Shown piece by piece: positions 8,934 to 17,795 of a stretch of DNA of 64,000 bases. Under the pieces are notes generated by a model that saw only the letters and a list, made by a program, of their open reading frames with translations, was not told the origin of the DNA and ran no database searches. The stretch covers positions 1 through 64,000 of the forward strand of contig NZ_VDGI01000001.1 of assembly GCF_006861825.1 (NCBI RefSeq). Direction: 5' to 3'. Position 1 is the stretch's first letter, and each line of letters begins with the position of its first letter. The DNA is from Psychrobacillus vulpis (GTDB lineage: Bacteria > Bacillota > Bacilli > Bacillales_A > Planococcaceae). Made by a program: the position numbers and the translations under genes.

Positions 8934-10838
8934 TTATTCACTAAGCCTATTCTTTATTTCTTTTGAAACTTTCTTTAATGCTTTCTTTGAGCCTCTTTCC
9001 ATATCATGTTGGAATTTTCGTTCTGCATAACTAACAAACAGAGCATTTAAGTCGTAACCTTCAGGATATAACTCGGCTGCTTTTACTTCAATTTCCAATC
9101 TTTTCGCGTTTACTTTGATTATTTCATTTTTATAGAACACTAACACGTTATTGAAATTGTCCTTTTTCTCATATACAATTCCAGAATCATTTTGTTCAAT
9201 TAACTTTACTCTGTCTCCTACTTCAAATTCATAAGTTGCTTCTTCTTGAATAGGAGTCAAGATTGTTTTTCTTACTTTATTTTCTTTGACACGCTCTAAA
9301 TCATAATTTTTATTTTCTATATAGTGCTGTGCTTTTAGTAGCACCTTTTCACGCAAATTCATTTTTCTAGAAATCCAAAGCGCATTACTGTCCCCTGATT
9401 TACCAATTAAAAGCCTATACATAGGCTCTAAAGCTTCACTGTTGAATTGCATAGCAGCATTCATGAAGTCGCTATGAATTTCCGAGTAACGTTTAATCTC
9501 CCCGTAGTGAGTGGTGGCAACTGTAATACAGCCCATTTGATAAAATTCTTCGAGTATCGCAATCGCAAGTGCAGCCCCTTCGTTTGGTTCTGTACCACTT
9601 CCGATTTCGTCAAAAAGTAGTAATGTACTATTCGTTGAAGCACTCATAATTTCTGAAATATTTTTCATATGAGATGAAAAAGTACTGAGTGAGTTTTCAA
9701 TGCTTTGATTGTCCCCAATATCAACAAATAGGTGATCGAAAACTGCTATTTCCGTACCTTTAGCTGCTGCAATATGAAAACCTGACATTACTGCTAATGT
9801 TAGTATTCCTATTGTTTTCAATACGACTGTTTTACCACCTGCATTTGGTCCTGTAATAATTAAACTTCGATAGTCCTTCCCAATTTCAAAGTCTAAAGGT
9901 ACAATGTTTCCTGACAAAAGCGGATGCTTACAATTCTGCAGCTTAATGTACCCATGATTATTTAACTTTGGCTCCATTCCATCCATGCTTTTACTAAACT
10001 TCGCTTTTGCAAAAATCATGTCATATTGCCCTATCAATTCAATATTGATGTTGATTTGTCTTACTTCCTCTAAAATACTTCCTGAAAGAGTTGCCAAAAT
10101 TTGATACTCTTCCATCGCTTCCTCCGTCTTAAGAACTGCTAATTCTGCATTTAATTTGGATATAGTAGCTGGTTCTATAAATACAGTAGACCCTTTAGAG
10201 GAGACTTCAATAATCGTTCCAGCTACTTGATTTTTATAAGATGCTTTAATAGGTATCGTAAACCGATCATCTTTTTTACTAATGAAAAATTCTTGAATAT
10301 ACTCTTTGTTCGCACTACTCTTCAGAAACTTATTTAACCGTTCTTCTATTTTTTCTTCTGTCTTCGCAATGTGATTTCGAATTCGCTTTAGTTCTTTACT
10401 AGCTTCCGAATCCACTCTATTTCCTCTAATGGAGTAGTTAATATTCTCTTCAATGCTTTGAAACTCCATCATGGAATAAGCATAAGAATGTAATACAGGT
10501 GCAAAAAACTCTTTATCTAACATAAATTTCTTTATAACTCGACAGCCTCTTAAAAAGTCCGAAATGGCTACTAACTCAGACGGACCAAGAATCATCCCTT
10601 TTTCAAGCTTTTCCATCTGATGATTAATATTAGAAATCCCCTTTAATGGAAGAGCGCTTTCTGCATCTAATAACTTTCGTGCCTCTGTCGTCTCGTTTAA
10701 TCTATTTTTTACAACTTTACTATTTGTGCTTGGTTGAAGCTTATCCAGTAATTCCTTTCCTAAACTACTTACACAGTGGGATTTCACCATTTCCTTTAGT
10801 TCGTTATATTGTAATTTTTCATATGTCATTTTATTCAT
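8934..10838 (-). CDS. Shortened MutS2-family ATPase lacking the Smr domain
   Basis: A 634-residue member of the MutS2 branch of MutS ATPases (B. subtilis MutS2 is about 785). Residues 1-310 form the core/lever/clamp region, with the MutS2-like stretch GTIIEVSSKGSTVFIEP near 207-223. The ABC-type ATPase follows: Walker A GPNAGGKT (330-337), Walker B LLLFDEIGSGTEP (406-418) and the TTHYGEIKRYS segment (442-452). A KOW-like module (EVGDRVKL to VNAKRLEIEV, about 539-585) is kept. The long coiled-coil stalk normally between ATPase and KOW is largely missing, and no C-terminal Smr nuclease domain is present. Family members act on recombination intermediates or collided ribosomes. The AAGGAGG site lies 7 nt before the ATG, downstream of an elaborate attenuator leader (10839-11303), which favours a translation-stress role. 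Confidence 0.85.
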   Translation of the reverse strand: MNKMTYEKLQYNELKEMVKSHCVSSLGKELLDKLQPSTNSKVVKNRLNETTEARKLLDAESALPLKGISNINHQMEKLEKGMILGPSELVAISDFLRGCRVIKKFMLDKEFFAPVLHSYAYSMMEFQSIEENINYSIRGNRVDSEASKELKRIRNHIAKTEEKIEERLNKFLKSSANKEYIQEFFISKKDDRFTIPIKASYKNQVAGTIIEVSSKGSTVFIEPATISKLNAELAVLKTEEAMEEYQILATLSGSILEEVRQININIELIGQYDMIFAKAKFSKSMDGMEPKLNNHGYIKLQNCKHPLLSGNIVPLDFEIGKDYRSLIITGPNAGGKTVVLKTIGILTLAVMSGFHIAAAKGTEIAVFDHLFVDIGDNQSIENSLSTFSSHMKNISEIMSASTNSTLLLFDEIGSGTEPNEGAALAIAILEEFYQMGCITVATTHYGEIKRYSEIHSDFMNAAMQFNSEALEPMYRLLIGKSGDSNALWISRKMNLREKVLLKAQHYIENKNYDLERVKENKVRKTILTPIQEEATYEFEVGDRVKLIEQNDSGIVYEKKDNFNNVLVFYKNEIIKVNAKRLEIEVKAAELYPEGYDLNALFVSYAERKFQHDMERGSKKALKKVSKEIKNRLSE

Positions 10839-10896
10839 GTGTAGTCCTCCTTTAATAATCAGAAAAGTGACAGACGCGTAAACTGGTCTTTCAATA

Positions 10897-10978
10897 GAAA
10901 AATGCCCGCAAGAATCTCTCCTACCTTTCCATATTTACGGTTTAAACCGAAAAATGGATAGAAAGCTCCTGCGGGCAT
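10897..10978 (-). terminator. Distal leader terminator, just before the MutS2-like gene
   Basis: Minus-strand ATGCCCGCA... is closed by TGCGGGCAT (outer arms 10970-10978 and 10902-10910), with an inner stem around the palindrome CGGTTTAAACCG, followed by five T. It ends about 60 nt before the start codon, the position expected of a conditional terminator. Confidence 0.75.
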
Positions 10979-11033
10979 CAGCCTTGTGGTCGTCACAAGT
11001 CATTTTTATCGTCAACAAATATAGGGTATGAAA

Positions 11034-11071
11034 GAAAAAGAGCATGGCAGGACAAATCCCGCCATGCTCTT
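11034..11071 (-). terminator. Proximal leader terminator
   Basis: Arms AAGAGCATGGC and GCCATGCTCTT (11-bp perfect stem) followed on the minus strand by a T-rich tract (CTTTTTCTTT). It lies between the leader peptide and the distal terminator. Confidence 0.75.
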
Positions 11072-11219
11072 CGTCATAACACATAATTATGTTAAACGAT
11101 TATATGGAAAAGGAAGCAGTCTTTAGGTAGGTATTCACAATGTTGAGTAAACACTGTGAAACAAGGCGCACTTAATAAACAGGTATAATACCAGATATTA
11201 AAAGCCTTATTAAACTAAA

Positions 11220-11243
11220 TTAGTTTATACCTACAACCGACAT
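11220..11243 (-). CDS. Putative leader peptide (7 residues)
   Basis: ATG-initiated frame encoding MSVVGIN then TAA, starting about 30 nt after the -10 box. A GGTGTGGTGA purine-rich stretch lies just upstream as ribosome site. The stop lies in a small palindrome (AAACTAA/TTAGTTT). Its codons contain two sequences complementary to downstream leader segments, so ribosome position here could choose between alternative folds. Too short for similarity searching; the call rests on position and context. Confidence 0.5.
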   Translation of the reverse strand: MSVVGIN

Positions 11244-11274
11244 ACTTCACCACACCTTTTATAAGAATATTTTC

Positions 11275-11303
11275 AATATAGCATTATTTTTAAATAGAGT
11301 CAA
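11275..11303 (-). promoter_or_regulatory. SigA promoter of the MutS2-like leader
   Basis: On the minus strand TTGACT (11298-11303) and TATATT (11275-11280) are separated by exactly 17 bp. It starts 25 bp after the EcsC stop codon, so the MutS2-like gene has its own promoter. Confidence 0.75.
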
Positions 11304-11328
11304 TTGAGTAAAATGTCTTTGGAATAAT

Positions 11329-12042
11329 TTAAATCGGCTTTAATAAACGTAACCGATAGGAATTCATTACTGTTTCCCCGAGCTGGTCGAGTAGATTATA
11401 ATTGGCAAACGCCCCAACAACTGCTCCGATGCCAGGTATTAATTGAAACATTTTTACCAAATCAATATAATCCCGATATTCCTGTTGAAAGTCTCTCCAG
11501 TCCATATCAGCAATTACATGTTTTTGTTGTTCCCAGTTTTCAATGATAAATAATGTATTTTTTCTTTTTTCCTCGCTTGAAAAGGCTAATAGGAAAATAT
11601 GCAGAAGGAAGAGTCGTTCTTCATAATCATTCGTATCGAACCCATAAATAGCAGCTGCCTCAAAAAGAAATTTCATTTTAATAGATAATAGTAATGGAAA
11701 ATCAACTAGTCCGAGTAGTATACCTCCTGCACCCGTTCCAGCGCCTTCTATAACAGCCGTTTTTCTAAAGGTAGAAAGTTTTTCCTTTAATTGTTCGTCT
11801 CTCTCATAGAGACTAAGTTCTAATGATAACCGTTTTTTTGTTGTAATGTTAGAGCCTACAAGCGTTGCCTTCACCATGTTTTTGATACTCTCTGTCATTA
11901 CTTGATGAAATTTTTCTGGAATAAGACCGTTAATCTTCGTCTGAACAGTTTTGGATGTACGACCTATGAGACCGGATCTCTTTGTCATTTTTTGCTTCCA
12001 AAAGTAAAGTTCTTGCTCTACTTCCTTTGTATAATCAACCAT
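11329..12042 (-). CDS. EcsC family protein
   Basis: Protein of about 237 residues matching the EcsC family: an N-terminal helical part, a glycine-rich hydrophobic centre (EGAGTGAGGILLGLVDFPLLL), then the FEAAAIYGFDTNDYEERLFLLHIFLLAF segment and a C-terminal PGIGAVVGAFANYNLLDQLG. In B. subtilis ecsC is linked to the EcsAB transporter, but this copy is not beside one and its role is unknown. The reading frame opens at 12090; GGGGAAGGA before the ATG at 12040-12042 supports the shorter start. No separate terminator is seen before the downstream promoter at 11275. Confidence 0.8.
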   Translation of the reverse strand: MVDYTKEVEQELYFWKQKMTKRSGLIGRTSKTVQTKINGLIPEKFHQVMTESIKNMVKATLVGSNITTKKRLSLELSLYERDEQLKEKLSTFRKTAVIEGAGTGAGGILLGLVDFPLLLSIKMKFLFEAAAIYGFDTNDYEERLFLLHIFLLAFSSEEKRKNTLFIIENWEQQKHVIADMDWRDFQQEYRDYIDLVKMFQLIPGIGAVVGAFANYNLLDQLGETVMNSYRLRLLKPI

Positions 12043-12157
12043 ATGTCCTTCCCCTTCTAAACAATACCTCTTACTTATTAGTATAGCCAATTAGCAAGTC
12101 ATTCAAATGGACCTAAGTGGTGTTTAAATCTAAGCCTTGAGTCTTAGTGAAATATAT

Positions 12158-13972
12158 TTATAGAAAAATGATGGTAGAACTAATTTTATTCATATGATCT
12201 TGGTCTACCCACAAAATAAAGTAATTATAGGTTATTCCCTCTATTTGAATCAGTTTTGGATACTTTACAATCAGAGCAGATTGCTCCCTCATTTCTGATG
12301 GTTGATCATCTGACGGAAAGATAATACATGCTTCTTGTTGTTGAATTTGTACTTTATGAATACGAGGTTCGGAACCGTAAGGTAATAGTTGGTGGAATGC
12401 TTCATTGTGACAAACTTCGTTAATTGTTTCTTCTGATGAAATCGCAGAAACCTGAAAGAAGCCATCTGGTCCTTCAAATCTCTCGTTCGTTACTTTTTCC
12501 CAATGTGCTGGATATTGAAATTGAACTTTGTAAACAAGGCTCGTATAAGTTTTTTTCCTAGGAGGAATTGGCATAGGGGACCATTGCAAAGACGTAATGA
12601 ATGACCCTTCTAATAATCGAACAGGGACAGGATGCGTTAAGTCAATCAACCACATCTCACTAGCCATTCCCTGGTTATAACAACCCGAAAGATATGCAAT
12701 TTTCCGACCTTCTGGGGACCATGTAGCAGGAGTAGCAAAGCAATTCGAAATGGCTTTTGTTAAATCGTTCTCTCCTGTTCTTTCCGTAATTCTTATTAGT
12801 GAAAAATATCCGACGTCTTCAAAAGCAGTGGCACTGTAAGCAATTGTCGATGAATTAGGTGACCATACTGGAAAATAGTTTTTCGCAAGCGGTCCCCCCC
12901 TCACTTCAAATGTCCTTCCAGTAGAAATTTCTAACGTAAAAATAATGGAGATACTAGCACCTGGAGTTGTATAAAGAGCATACGATCCATCTGGGGAGAG
13001 GCGAACATTATTAAGCAGTCCGCCATCGTTACGAGTGATTTGTTTTTTATTAGTTCCATCGGTTCGTATACGGTAAAGCTGACTTATTCCTGACGCATCG
13101 GGTGCTTGGAAAAGTAATTCTGCTCCGCTCGGAAACCATTGGACATCCGTAGAACCGGGTTGGTTTATTTTCTTGACTTGATGTGTGTTGAGATTGTACA
13201 GAATGATATCATTCTGTTTCGTATAAGCTATTTGTTGACTGTCCTGTGACCAACTAATATATATGCCTAAACCTTCGCTAAATTGGTCAATACGTGTAAT
13301 GGTACCTTCCATTAAATGTAGTACATATAGAATTTCACTTTTTCCTACAAAGGCTATTTTATTACTGTCAGGTGACCAAAAAGGAATCGAAAAAGATTCT
13401 CCTAAACCATTTGTAATTTTTCTATTATCCCCATTCGTAGGGTTATATAACGATAAATCATAGATTCCTCCTACGCTGGATACATAGGCAATTAAACCTC
13501 GCCCGCCAGGAAGAGCATAAGGTATGAGTAACCTCATACCAGGGAATATAGTATTGGACGGAAGGTTGTTCACTTCTCTAATCAGCTCAGGTTTACTTTG
13601 CTCATTTGTTATTACGTTATAACGACTAGCGATTTGAAATAGTGTATCCCCAGGTTGAACAACGTAATAAGGATTACCTGGAGGAACTTTCAAAAGTTGA
13701 CCACTTTGAATGATAAATGGAGGAAAAAGTTGATTTGCTTCGATGATAACGGATTGTGGAACACCAAAAAATTGAGCAATTTCAAAAACGGTATCGCCTG
13801 GCCTTACTCGTATGACATCAACTCCAGGAGGAACGGAAAGCTGCTGACCTACATAAATCGTGTAAGGTGCTTCCAAATTGTTTGCAGCAATGACGGACTC
13901 CACCGGTAATTCCCATCGCTTTGCAATCTGATACAGCGTATCCCCTGGACGGACTGTGTAAAAAATTTGCAT
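12158..13972 (-). CDS. LysM (x3) plus TolB-like beta-propeller protein
   Basis: A 604-residue protein. Residues 1-155 hold three LysM repeats (YTVRPGDTLYQIAKRW, IRVRPGDTVFEIAQFF, YVVQPGDTLFQIASRY), which bind peptidoglycan or chitin-like glycans. Residues about 160-465 form a six-bladed TolB/WD40-like propeller with repeated WSPDSNKIAFVG, WSQDSQQIAYTK, LSPDGSYALYTT and WSPEGRKIAYLS motifs. The last ~130 residues (from YKVQFQYPAHWEKV) are an unassigned beta-rich domain. No signal peptide is visible; LysM starts at the N-terminus, as in many spore-associated proteins, so a spore surface location is possible but unproven. GGAGG lies upstream of the ATG. Confidence 0.8.
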   Translation of the reverse strand: MQIFYTVRPGDTLYQIAKRWELPVESVIAANNLEAPYTIYVGQQLSVPPGVDVIRVRPGDTVFEIAQFFGVPQSVIIEANQLFPPFIIQSGQLLKVPPGNPYYVVQPGDTLFQIASRYNVITNEQSKPELIREVNNLPSNTIFPGMRLLIPYALPGGRGLIAYVSSVGGIYDLSLYNPTNGDNRKITNGLGESFSIPFWSPDSNKIAFVGKSEILYVLHLMEGTITRIDQFSEGLGIYISWSQDSQQIAYTKQNDIILYNLNTHQVKKINQPGSTDVQWFPSGAELLFQAPDASGISQLYRIRTDGTNKKQITRNDGGLLNNVRLSPDGSYALYTTPGASISIIFTLEISTGRTFEVRGGPLAKNYFPVWSPNSSTIAYSATAFEDVGYFSLIRITERTGENDLTKAISNCFATPATWSPEGRKIAYLSGCYNQGMASEMWLIDLTHPVPVRLLEGSFITSLQWSPMPIPPRKKTYTSLVYKVQFQYPAHWEKVTNERFEGPDGFFQVSAISSEETINEVCHNEAFHQLLPYGSEPRIHKVQIQQQEACIIFPSDDQPSEMREQSALIVKYPKLIQIEGITYNYFILWVDQDHMNKISSTIIFL

Positions 13973-14386
13973 CTACAAGCCTCCACTATAATTATTCTTC
14001 TAGAAAAGGAGCCGTTACCTTTTCTCTCCGTATGTTTTTCACTGAATACTATAAGCTATCGCAGGAAAAAGTAGATTGTGCATGTCTATATTAATTAAAT
14101 GGTATCTAGAGGATGCTATTGACCTTAAAGGAGAAGGAGTATTGATTCAAAATACTTTCCACTTATTGGATTATTATTTTTAAATGATATACTTATTAGA
14201 GCGATAATTTGTTGTTAAGTGATAATAAAGCTGTTTAAAAATGTAAGTCATGTTATTCCATTAAGGGTCATTTTCTGGAATAAGCATTGTGTAAATTATT
14301 GAAAATAATTGCAATAAATTATATTAATAAATCACCAATAAATGAAGACTAAATAACCAAATAGACCTAGAAAAAGGAGGTTTACT
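13973..14386. other. Intergenic region, no gene seen
   Basis: Separates the divergent LysM/propeller and DinB genes. The only structure noted is an 8-bp inverted repeat TTATTCCA/TGGAATAA (14253-14260 and 14276-14283), a possible operator for the DinB gene. Promoter-like TTGAAA (about 14300) is followed by TATATT and TATTAA at imperfect spacing. Confidence 0.3.
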
Positions 14387-14953
14387 ATGAAATCTGAAAG
14401 TATAAAAAAACATTTTACAACACTAGAAAAACAAAGAGAAAGTCTTTTTCCTACACTCAAATCATTATCGATGACAAAATTATGGGAAAGACCTGAAGAG
14501 AATAAATGGTCTATTGGAGAGTCCATTTATCACTTATTTTTAATTACAAAAATGCTACGAGTTGCAGCTATCATTACCATTCCATGTACAAAATTTTATG
14601 CTCAAATGATGAGAAATAAATCATTTGAGCATAGTATTAATGATATTTATAAGGAGTATAAAGAAAAACATGGAAAAACTATGAATGCACCATTTATTTT
14701 GAATCCATCCAATAAAATTTATAATAGTATGGACTTTACACAATTGAATCAGCTTCTAATCAATGAAACTTTAAAAGTATCGAAAATAGTAGATAATATT
14801 GAAGAAGATATCGCAGGTCATATCATTTTTTTGGACCCTGTAGCAAACTTTCCTAATCTTATTCAAGCGATTCAACTTTTAGCTATACATGAAGCGCATC
14901 ATTTTAGAATCATTCAAAAGGATCTTGAAGCTATGATAGGGAAAACTGAATAA
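14387..14953 (+). CDS. DinB superfamily protein
   Basis: Protein of 188 residues with the four-helix DinB/DinB_2 pattern: WSIGESIYHLFLI supplies the first putative metal-binding His, and LLAIHEAHHFRIIQKDLE near the C-terminus supplies the HxxHH-type pair. Related bacillithiol or mycothiol transferases use this fold to conjugate thiols, but the substrate is not predictable. A strong AAAAAGGAGG site precedes the ATG. It is monocistronic. The name reflects fold, not SOS control; no LexA box was seen. Confidence 0.8.
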   Translation: MKSESIKKHFTTLEKQRESLFPTLKSLSMTKLWERPEENKWSIGESIYHLFLITKMLRVAAIITIPCTKFYAQMMRNKSFEHSINDIYKEYKEKHGKTMNAPFILNPSNKIYNSMDFTQLNQLLINETLKVSKIVDNIEEDIAGHIIFLDPVANFPNLIQAIQLLAIHEAHHFRIIQKDLEAMIGKTE

Positions 14954-15249
14954 TTTCTACAGTATAGGGATTATTAATGTAACAATTAAATGAGTCATTC
15001 TTCCTCACTAGGGCGAGATTTTGGAAGAACACTTAGTTCTTAAATGACTTTATTATTGTTTGTTTTGAGGAAAATGAATATTAGATGAAGAAAATTAAAC
15101 AATTATTTCTTGAACACCGTCGTTTCCGAACGGTGTTATGCGTGTTTAGAGTATTAAGATTAAACAACTTTATTCTATGTGAACATTTGTAATATTCTAC
15201 TTTTAAAAAGCACTCCTAATATAAATAAACAAGCAAAGGATTTGCTAGG
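14954..15249. other. Intergenic region with an isolated hairpin
   Basis: Contains AACACCGT/ACGGTGTT (about 15114-15139), a clear stem without a T-run, and nothing else recognisable. It may be the end of the DinB transcript or part of the SDR gene leader. Confidence 0.3.
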
Positions 15250-16107
15250 ATGCATAAGTATAACTTATTGGAAAATATATTATTTTTTTCTACTAATCTT
15301 AATAAAAAGAAGCTTAAGTTAGAACTACATAGTAAGACCATCCTTATTACTGGAGCAAGTTCTGGGATAGGAGAGGAGCTAGCATATCTATTAGCAGATA
15401 TAGATGCTCATCTAATTTTAGTTGCTAGAAGAGAGGAAAAGCTTCTAACAATGAAGAGGAAAATCGAAAAGGGAACTGCTAAAGTAAGTGTTTTCCGGGC
15501 AGATTTAAGAAATAAGGAAGAAATGGAACAATTATTGTCGTTTATTCATGAACTACCTGCTGGCATAGATTTAGTAGTCAGCAACGCGGGGATATCCATT
15601 AATCGTTCTATTAACCATTCATTAGACCGTTATCACGATTTTACTCGCACTATGGCCATCAATTACTTTGCACCTGTTCAATTACTGTTGTCCGTTATTC
15701 CTTTATTAGAAAAAAACAAAGGTCAGGTTATTAATATCTCTACAATAAACGCTTTGTTAATACCAATTCCATACTGGACTGCCTATCAAGCATCAAAGTC
15801 TGCGTTTGACACTTGGTTTCGTTCAGCGGCTCCTGAATTAAATGCAATGGGGATATCAACAACTTCAATATATCTCCCGTTAGTAAAAACACCTATGATT
15901 CAGCCAACTGTTGCATATAAAAAAATGCCCGCAATGTGTCCGAAGCAAGTTGCAAAAATTATTGGTAAATCAATGTATACAAAAAAGAGAAAGTATAGAC
16001 CATGGTGGTTATTTTTTGGTCAGTTAGCATCGATATTTTTAAGGTGTACATGGGAGGTGTTTATTCCTCGTATTATAAAAAGGAGGAACGGAATTGACAA
16101 TAGTTAA
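15250..16107 (+). CDS. Short-chain dehydrogenase/reductase
   Basis: NAD(P)-dependent oxidoreductase of the classical SDR family, 285 residues. The cofactor motif TGASSGIGEE is near residues 34-43, followed by the D(L/V) adenine-ring contact ADLRN, the NAG structural motif in VSNAGIS, catalytic Ser in NISTINAL and YQASK as the YxxxK motif. A basic, aromatic C-terminal tail (KKRKYRPWWLFFGQLASIFLR) may associate with membrane. Its stop overlaps the next gene, an AMP-dependent ligase, by 14 nt, so the two are probably co-translated and act on the same acyl or lipid substrate. Confidence 0.85.
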   Translation: MHKYNLLENILFFSTNLNKKKLKLELHSKTILITGASSGIGEELAYLLADIDAHLILVARREEKLLTMKRKIEKGTAKVSVFRADLRNKEEMEQLLSFIHELPAGIDLVVSNAGISINRSINHSLDRYHDFTRTMAINYFAPVQLLLSVIPLLEKNKGQVINISTINALLIPIPYWTAYQASKSAFDTWFRSAAPELNAMGISTTSIYLPLVKTPMIQPTVAYKKMPAMCPKQVAKIIGKSMYTKKRKYRPWWLFFGQLASIFLRCTWEVFIPRIIKRRNGIDNS

Positions 16108-17626
16108 ACTAATACAAGTTTTATACAAAATCAAGTTACTTTCTCCTTTAGGATTGTACTGGTTTATTTCTTCCATTTATAAAAGTGGGGTAAATTTAAT
16201 GCTTTTATTAACTATGGCGGAAAAGACATATAGCAATAAAATTGCGATAGTAGACGAGAATGAAACAATAAGTTATAAACAATTATTATTACAATGTGAA
16301 AAACTCTCTATTATTTTCAAAGAAAACTATCAAGTAAAAGAAGGGCAAAAAGTAGCTTTTTTGTGTAATAACCACGCTTCTTTAGTTAAATCTATTTTTG
16401 CTGCTTCTCGCTTAGGAGCACGACTTTATTTACTCAATACAAAAATGAGCAATTCGCAATTTAATCTACTAGTAGATAAGCATAATTTTGACCTAATTAT
16501 CTATGATATGGAGTTAAGGTCTTATATTGAAAAATCAAAGTATAATGAAGCGAACATCTTGAGTTATCATCCTAGCTTGCCATCCATAAATAATTTAATC
16601 CATAAAAAAATGAATAAAAACTACAAAATCCCTAGGTCTTCCATGAGTCAGATTGTCCTCCTAACTGGAGGCACTACAGGAAAATCTAAAGAAGTAACGC
16701 ATAAGCCCTCTATCTTAAATTTTTTAAATCCATTTTCAACATTACTGAGTAGATTAAATCTATTAAGTCATAACACGGCTTATATAGCAACTCCCCTCTA
16801 CCACGGCTATGGTATAGCTATATTGTTTTCATTTATTGCATTAGGAAAAAAAGTAGTTATTCATGATGGATTTAATGCTAAAAAAGCATGTTGTCTTATT
16901 CGTAAACATAATGTTGAAATTATAACTGTAGTGCCGTTAATGATAAAAAAAATGTTAGAAACTAGTGTGGTAGATTTAAGATCGCTTGTTTGCATAGCTT
17001 CAGGAGGCGCTAAGCTTAACCCAAAACTAGTAGAGGAAGTTTTCGGAGAATTAGGAGATGTATTGTACAATCTGTACGGTACTTCAGAAGCAGGTTTGAA
17101 TATTATAGCTACTCCCCAGGACTTGAAATACTCAGTCAACACGATTGGTAGAGTGATAAAAGGTGTTCAATTAAAAATATTGGACAACAATAAAGAAGTT
17201 GGGAATGGTAGGATTGGCCAATTTTATATTAAAAATAAATGGTCAATGAGGAACAGTAAAAGCCACTGGATAAAAACTGGGGATCTAGGATACAGAGATC
17301 ATAACGGATATTATTTTTTAAGCGGAAGAACGGATGATATGGTCATTTCAGCTGGTGAAAATATTTACCCAATTGAAGTCGAACATGTATTAATTAAACA
17401 TCCACTTGTAAACGATGTAGCCATTATAGAAACTAGTGATGATCAATATGGACAGACCTTGAAAGCATTTGTTCAACCTCGATATAATGAAAATCTTACA
17501 AAAGAGGAACTTGTTGAATGGTTACGACCTAAAGTAGCTAGATTTCAATTACCAAAAGATATTGTCTTCGTAAATAATTTACCTTACACACCTCTAGGTA
17601 AATTTGACAAGAAGCAACTTAAATAA
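16094..17626 (+). CDS. AMP-dependent acyl-CoA synthetase/ligase
   Basis: ANL-superfamily enzyme (510 residues) that would activate a carboxylic acid as acyl-AMP and transfer it to CoA or another thiol. Visible core motifs: LLTGGTTGKSKE (phosphate loop, A3), YNLYGTSEAG (A5), KTGDLGYRD (A7), LSGRTDDMVISAGENIYP (A8) and the C-terminal PLGKFDK catalytic Lys (A10). The A3 loop departs from the usual SGTTGxPKG: Pro is Ser and the last Gly is Glu, which may alter activity. Start is TTG with AGGAGG 7 nt upstream, inside the SDR stop region. A short hydrophobic N-terminus precedes the ligase core. Substrate unknown. Confidence 0.85.
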   Translation: MTIVKLIQVLYKIKLLSPLGLYWFISSIYKSGVNLMLLLTMAEKTYSNKIAIVDENETISYKQLLLQCEKLSIIFKENYQVKEGQKVAFLCNNHASLVKSIFAASRLGARLYLLNTKMSNSQFNLLVDKHNFDLIIYDMELRSYIEKSKYNEANILSYHPSLPSINNLIHKKMNKNYKIPRSSMSQIVLLTGGTTGKSKEVTHKPSILNFLNPFSTLLSRLNLLSHNTAYIATPLYHGYGIAILFSFIALGKKVVIHDGFNAKKACCLIRKHNVEIITVVPLMIKKMLETSVVDLRSLVCIASGGAKLNPKLVEEVFGELGDVLYNLYGTSEAGLNIIATPQDLKYSVNTIGRVIKGVQLKILDNNKEVGNGRIGQFYIKNKWSMRNSKSHWIKTGDLGYRDHNGYYFLSGRTDDMVISAGENIYPIEVEHVLIKHPLVNDVAIIETSDDQYGQTLKAFVQPRYNENLTKEELVEWLRPKVARFQLPKDIVFVNNLPYTPLGKFDKKQLK

Positions 17627-17635
17627 TTGAGAGTT

Positions 17636-17665
17636 GGCGATTCTAGAGGAAATCGTCTTTCTTAA
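17636..17665 (+). terminator. Weak terminator after the ligase gene
   Basis: GGCGATT (17636-17642) pairs with AATCGTC (17651-17657) and is followed by a T-rich stretch. Confidence 0.45.
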
Positions 17666-17795
17666 AAAACATGGCGGATTGTAATATTAATGAAACCATT
17701 CTTCTTTCTTAACGTATAATTAAACATAAAATGTTCTGTATTTTCAGAAATAAATTACACTAATTTAATAAACGCTTTAAAAGGAGGGTGTTTAC

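Larger units (their letters stand above)
10839..11268 (-). ncRNA. Attenuator-type 5' leader of the MutS2-like gene
   Basis: Region from the predicted transcription start to the MutS2-like ATG, about 430 nt. It holds a 7-codon open frame (11220-11243), then several competing stems. GTAGGTAT inside the small frame is complementary to ATACCTAC near 11130. GGTATAA in the same frame can pair with TTATACC near 11180. GCCTTGT near 11165 can pair with ACAAGGC at 10981-10987, which itself can form CTTGTG/CACAAG. Two intrinsic terminators follow. This is the architecture of ribosome-stalling attenuators upstream of erm, vmlR and ABC-F resistance genes. No known riboswitch consensus was recognised. Confidence 0.65.

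Noticed and set aside
15114-15139. Terminator of the DinB gene
   Set aside because: Stem is good, but no T-run follows on either strand and it is over 150 bp from the stop codon.
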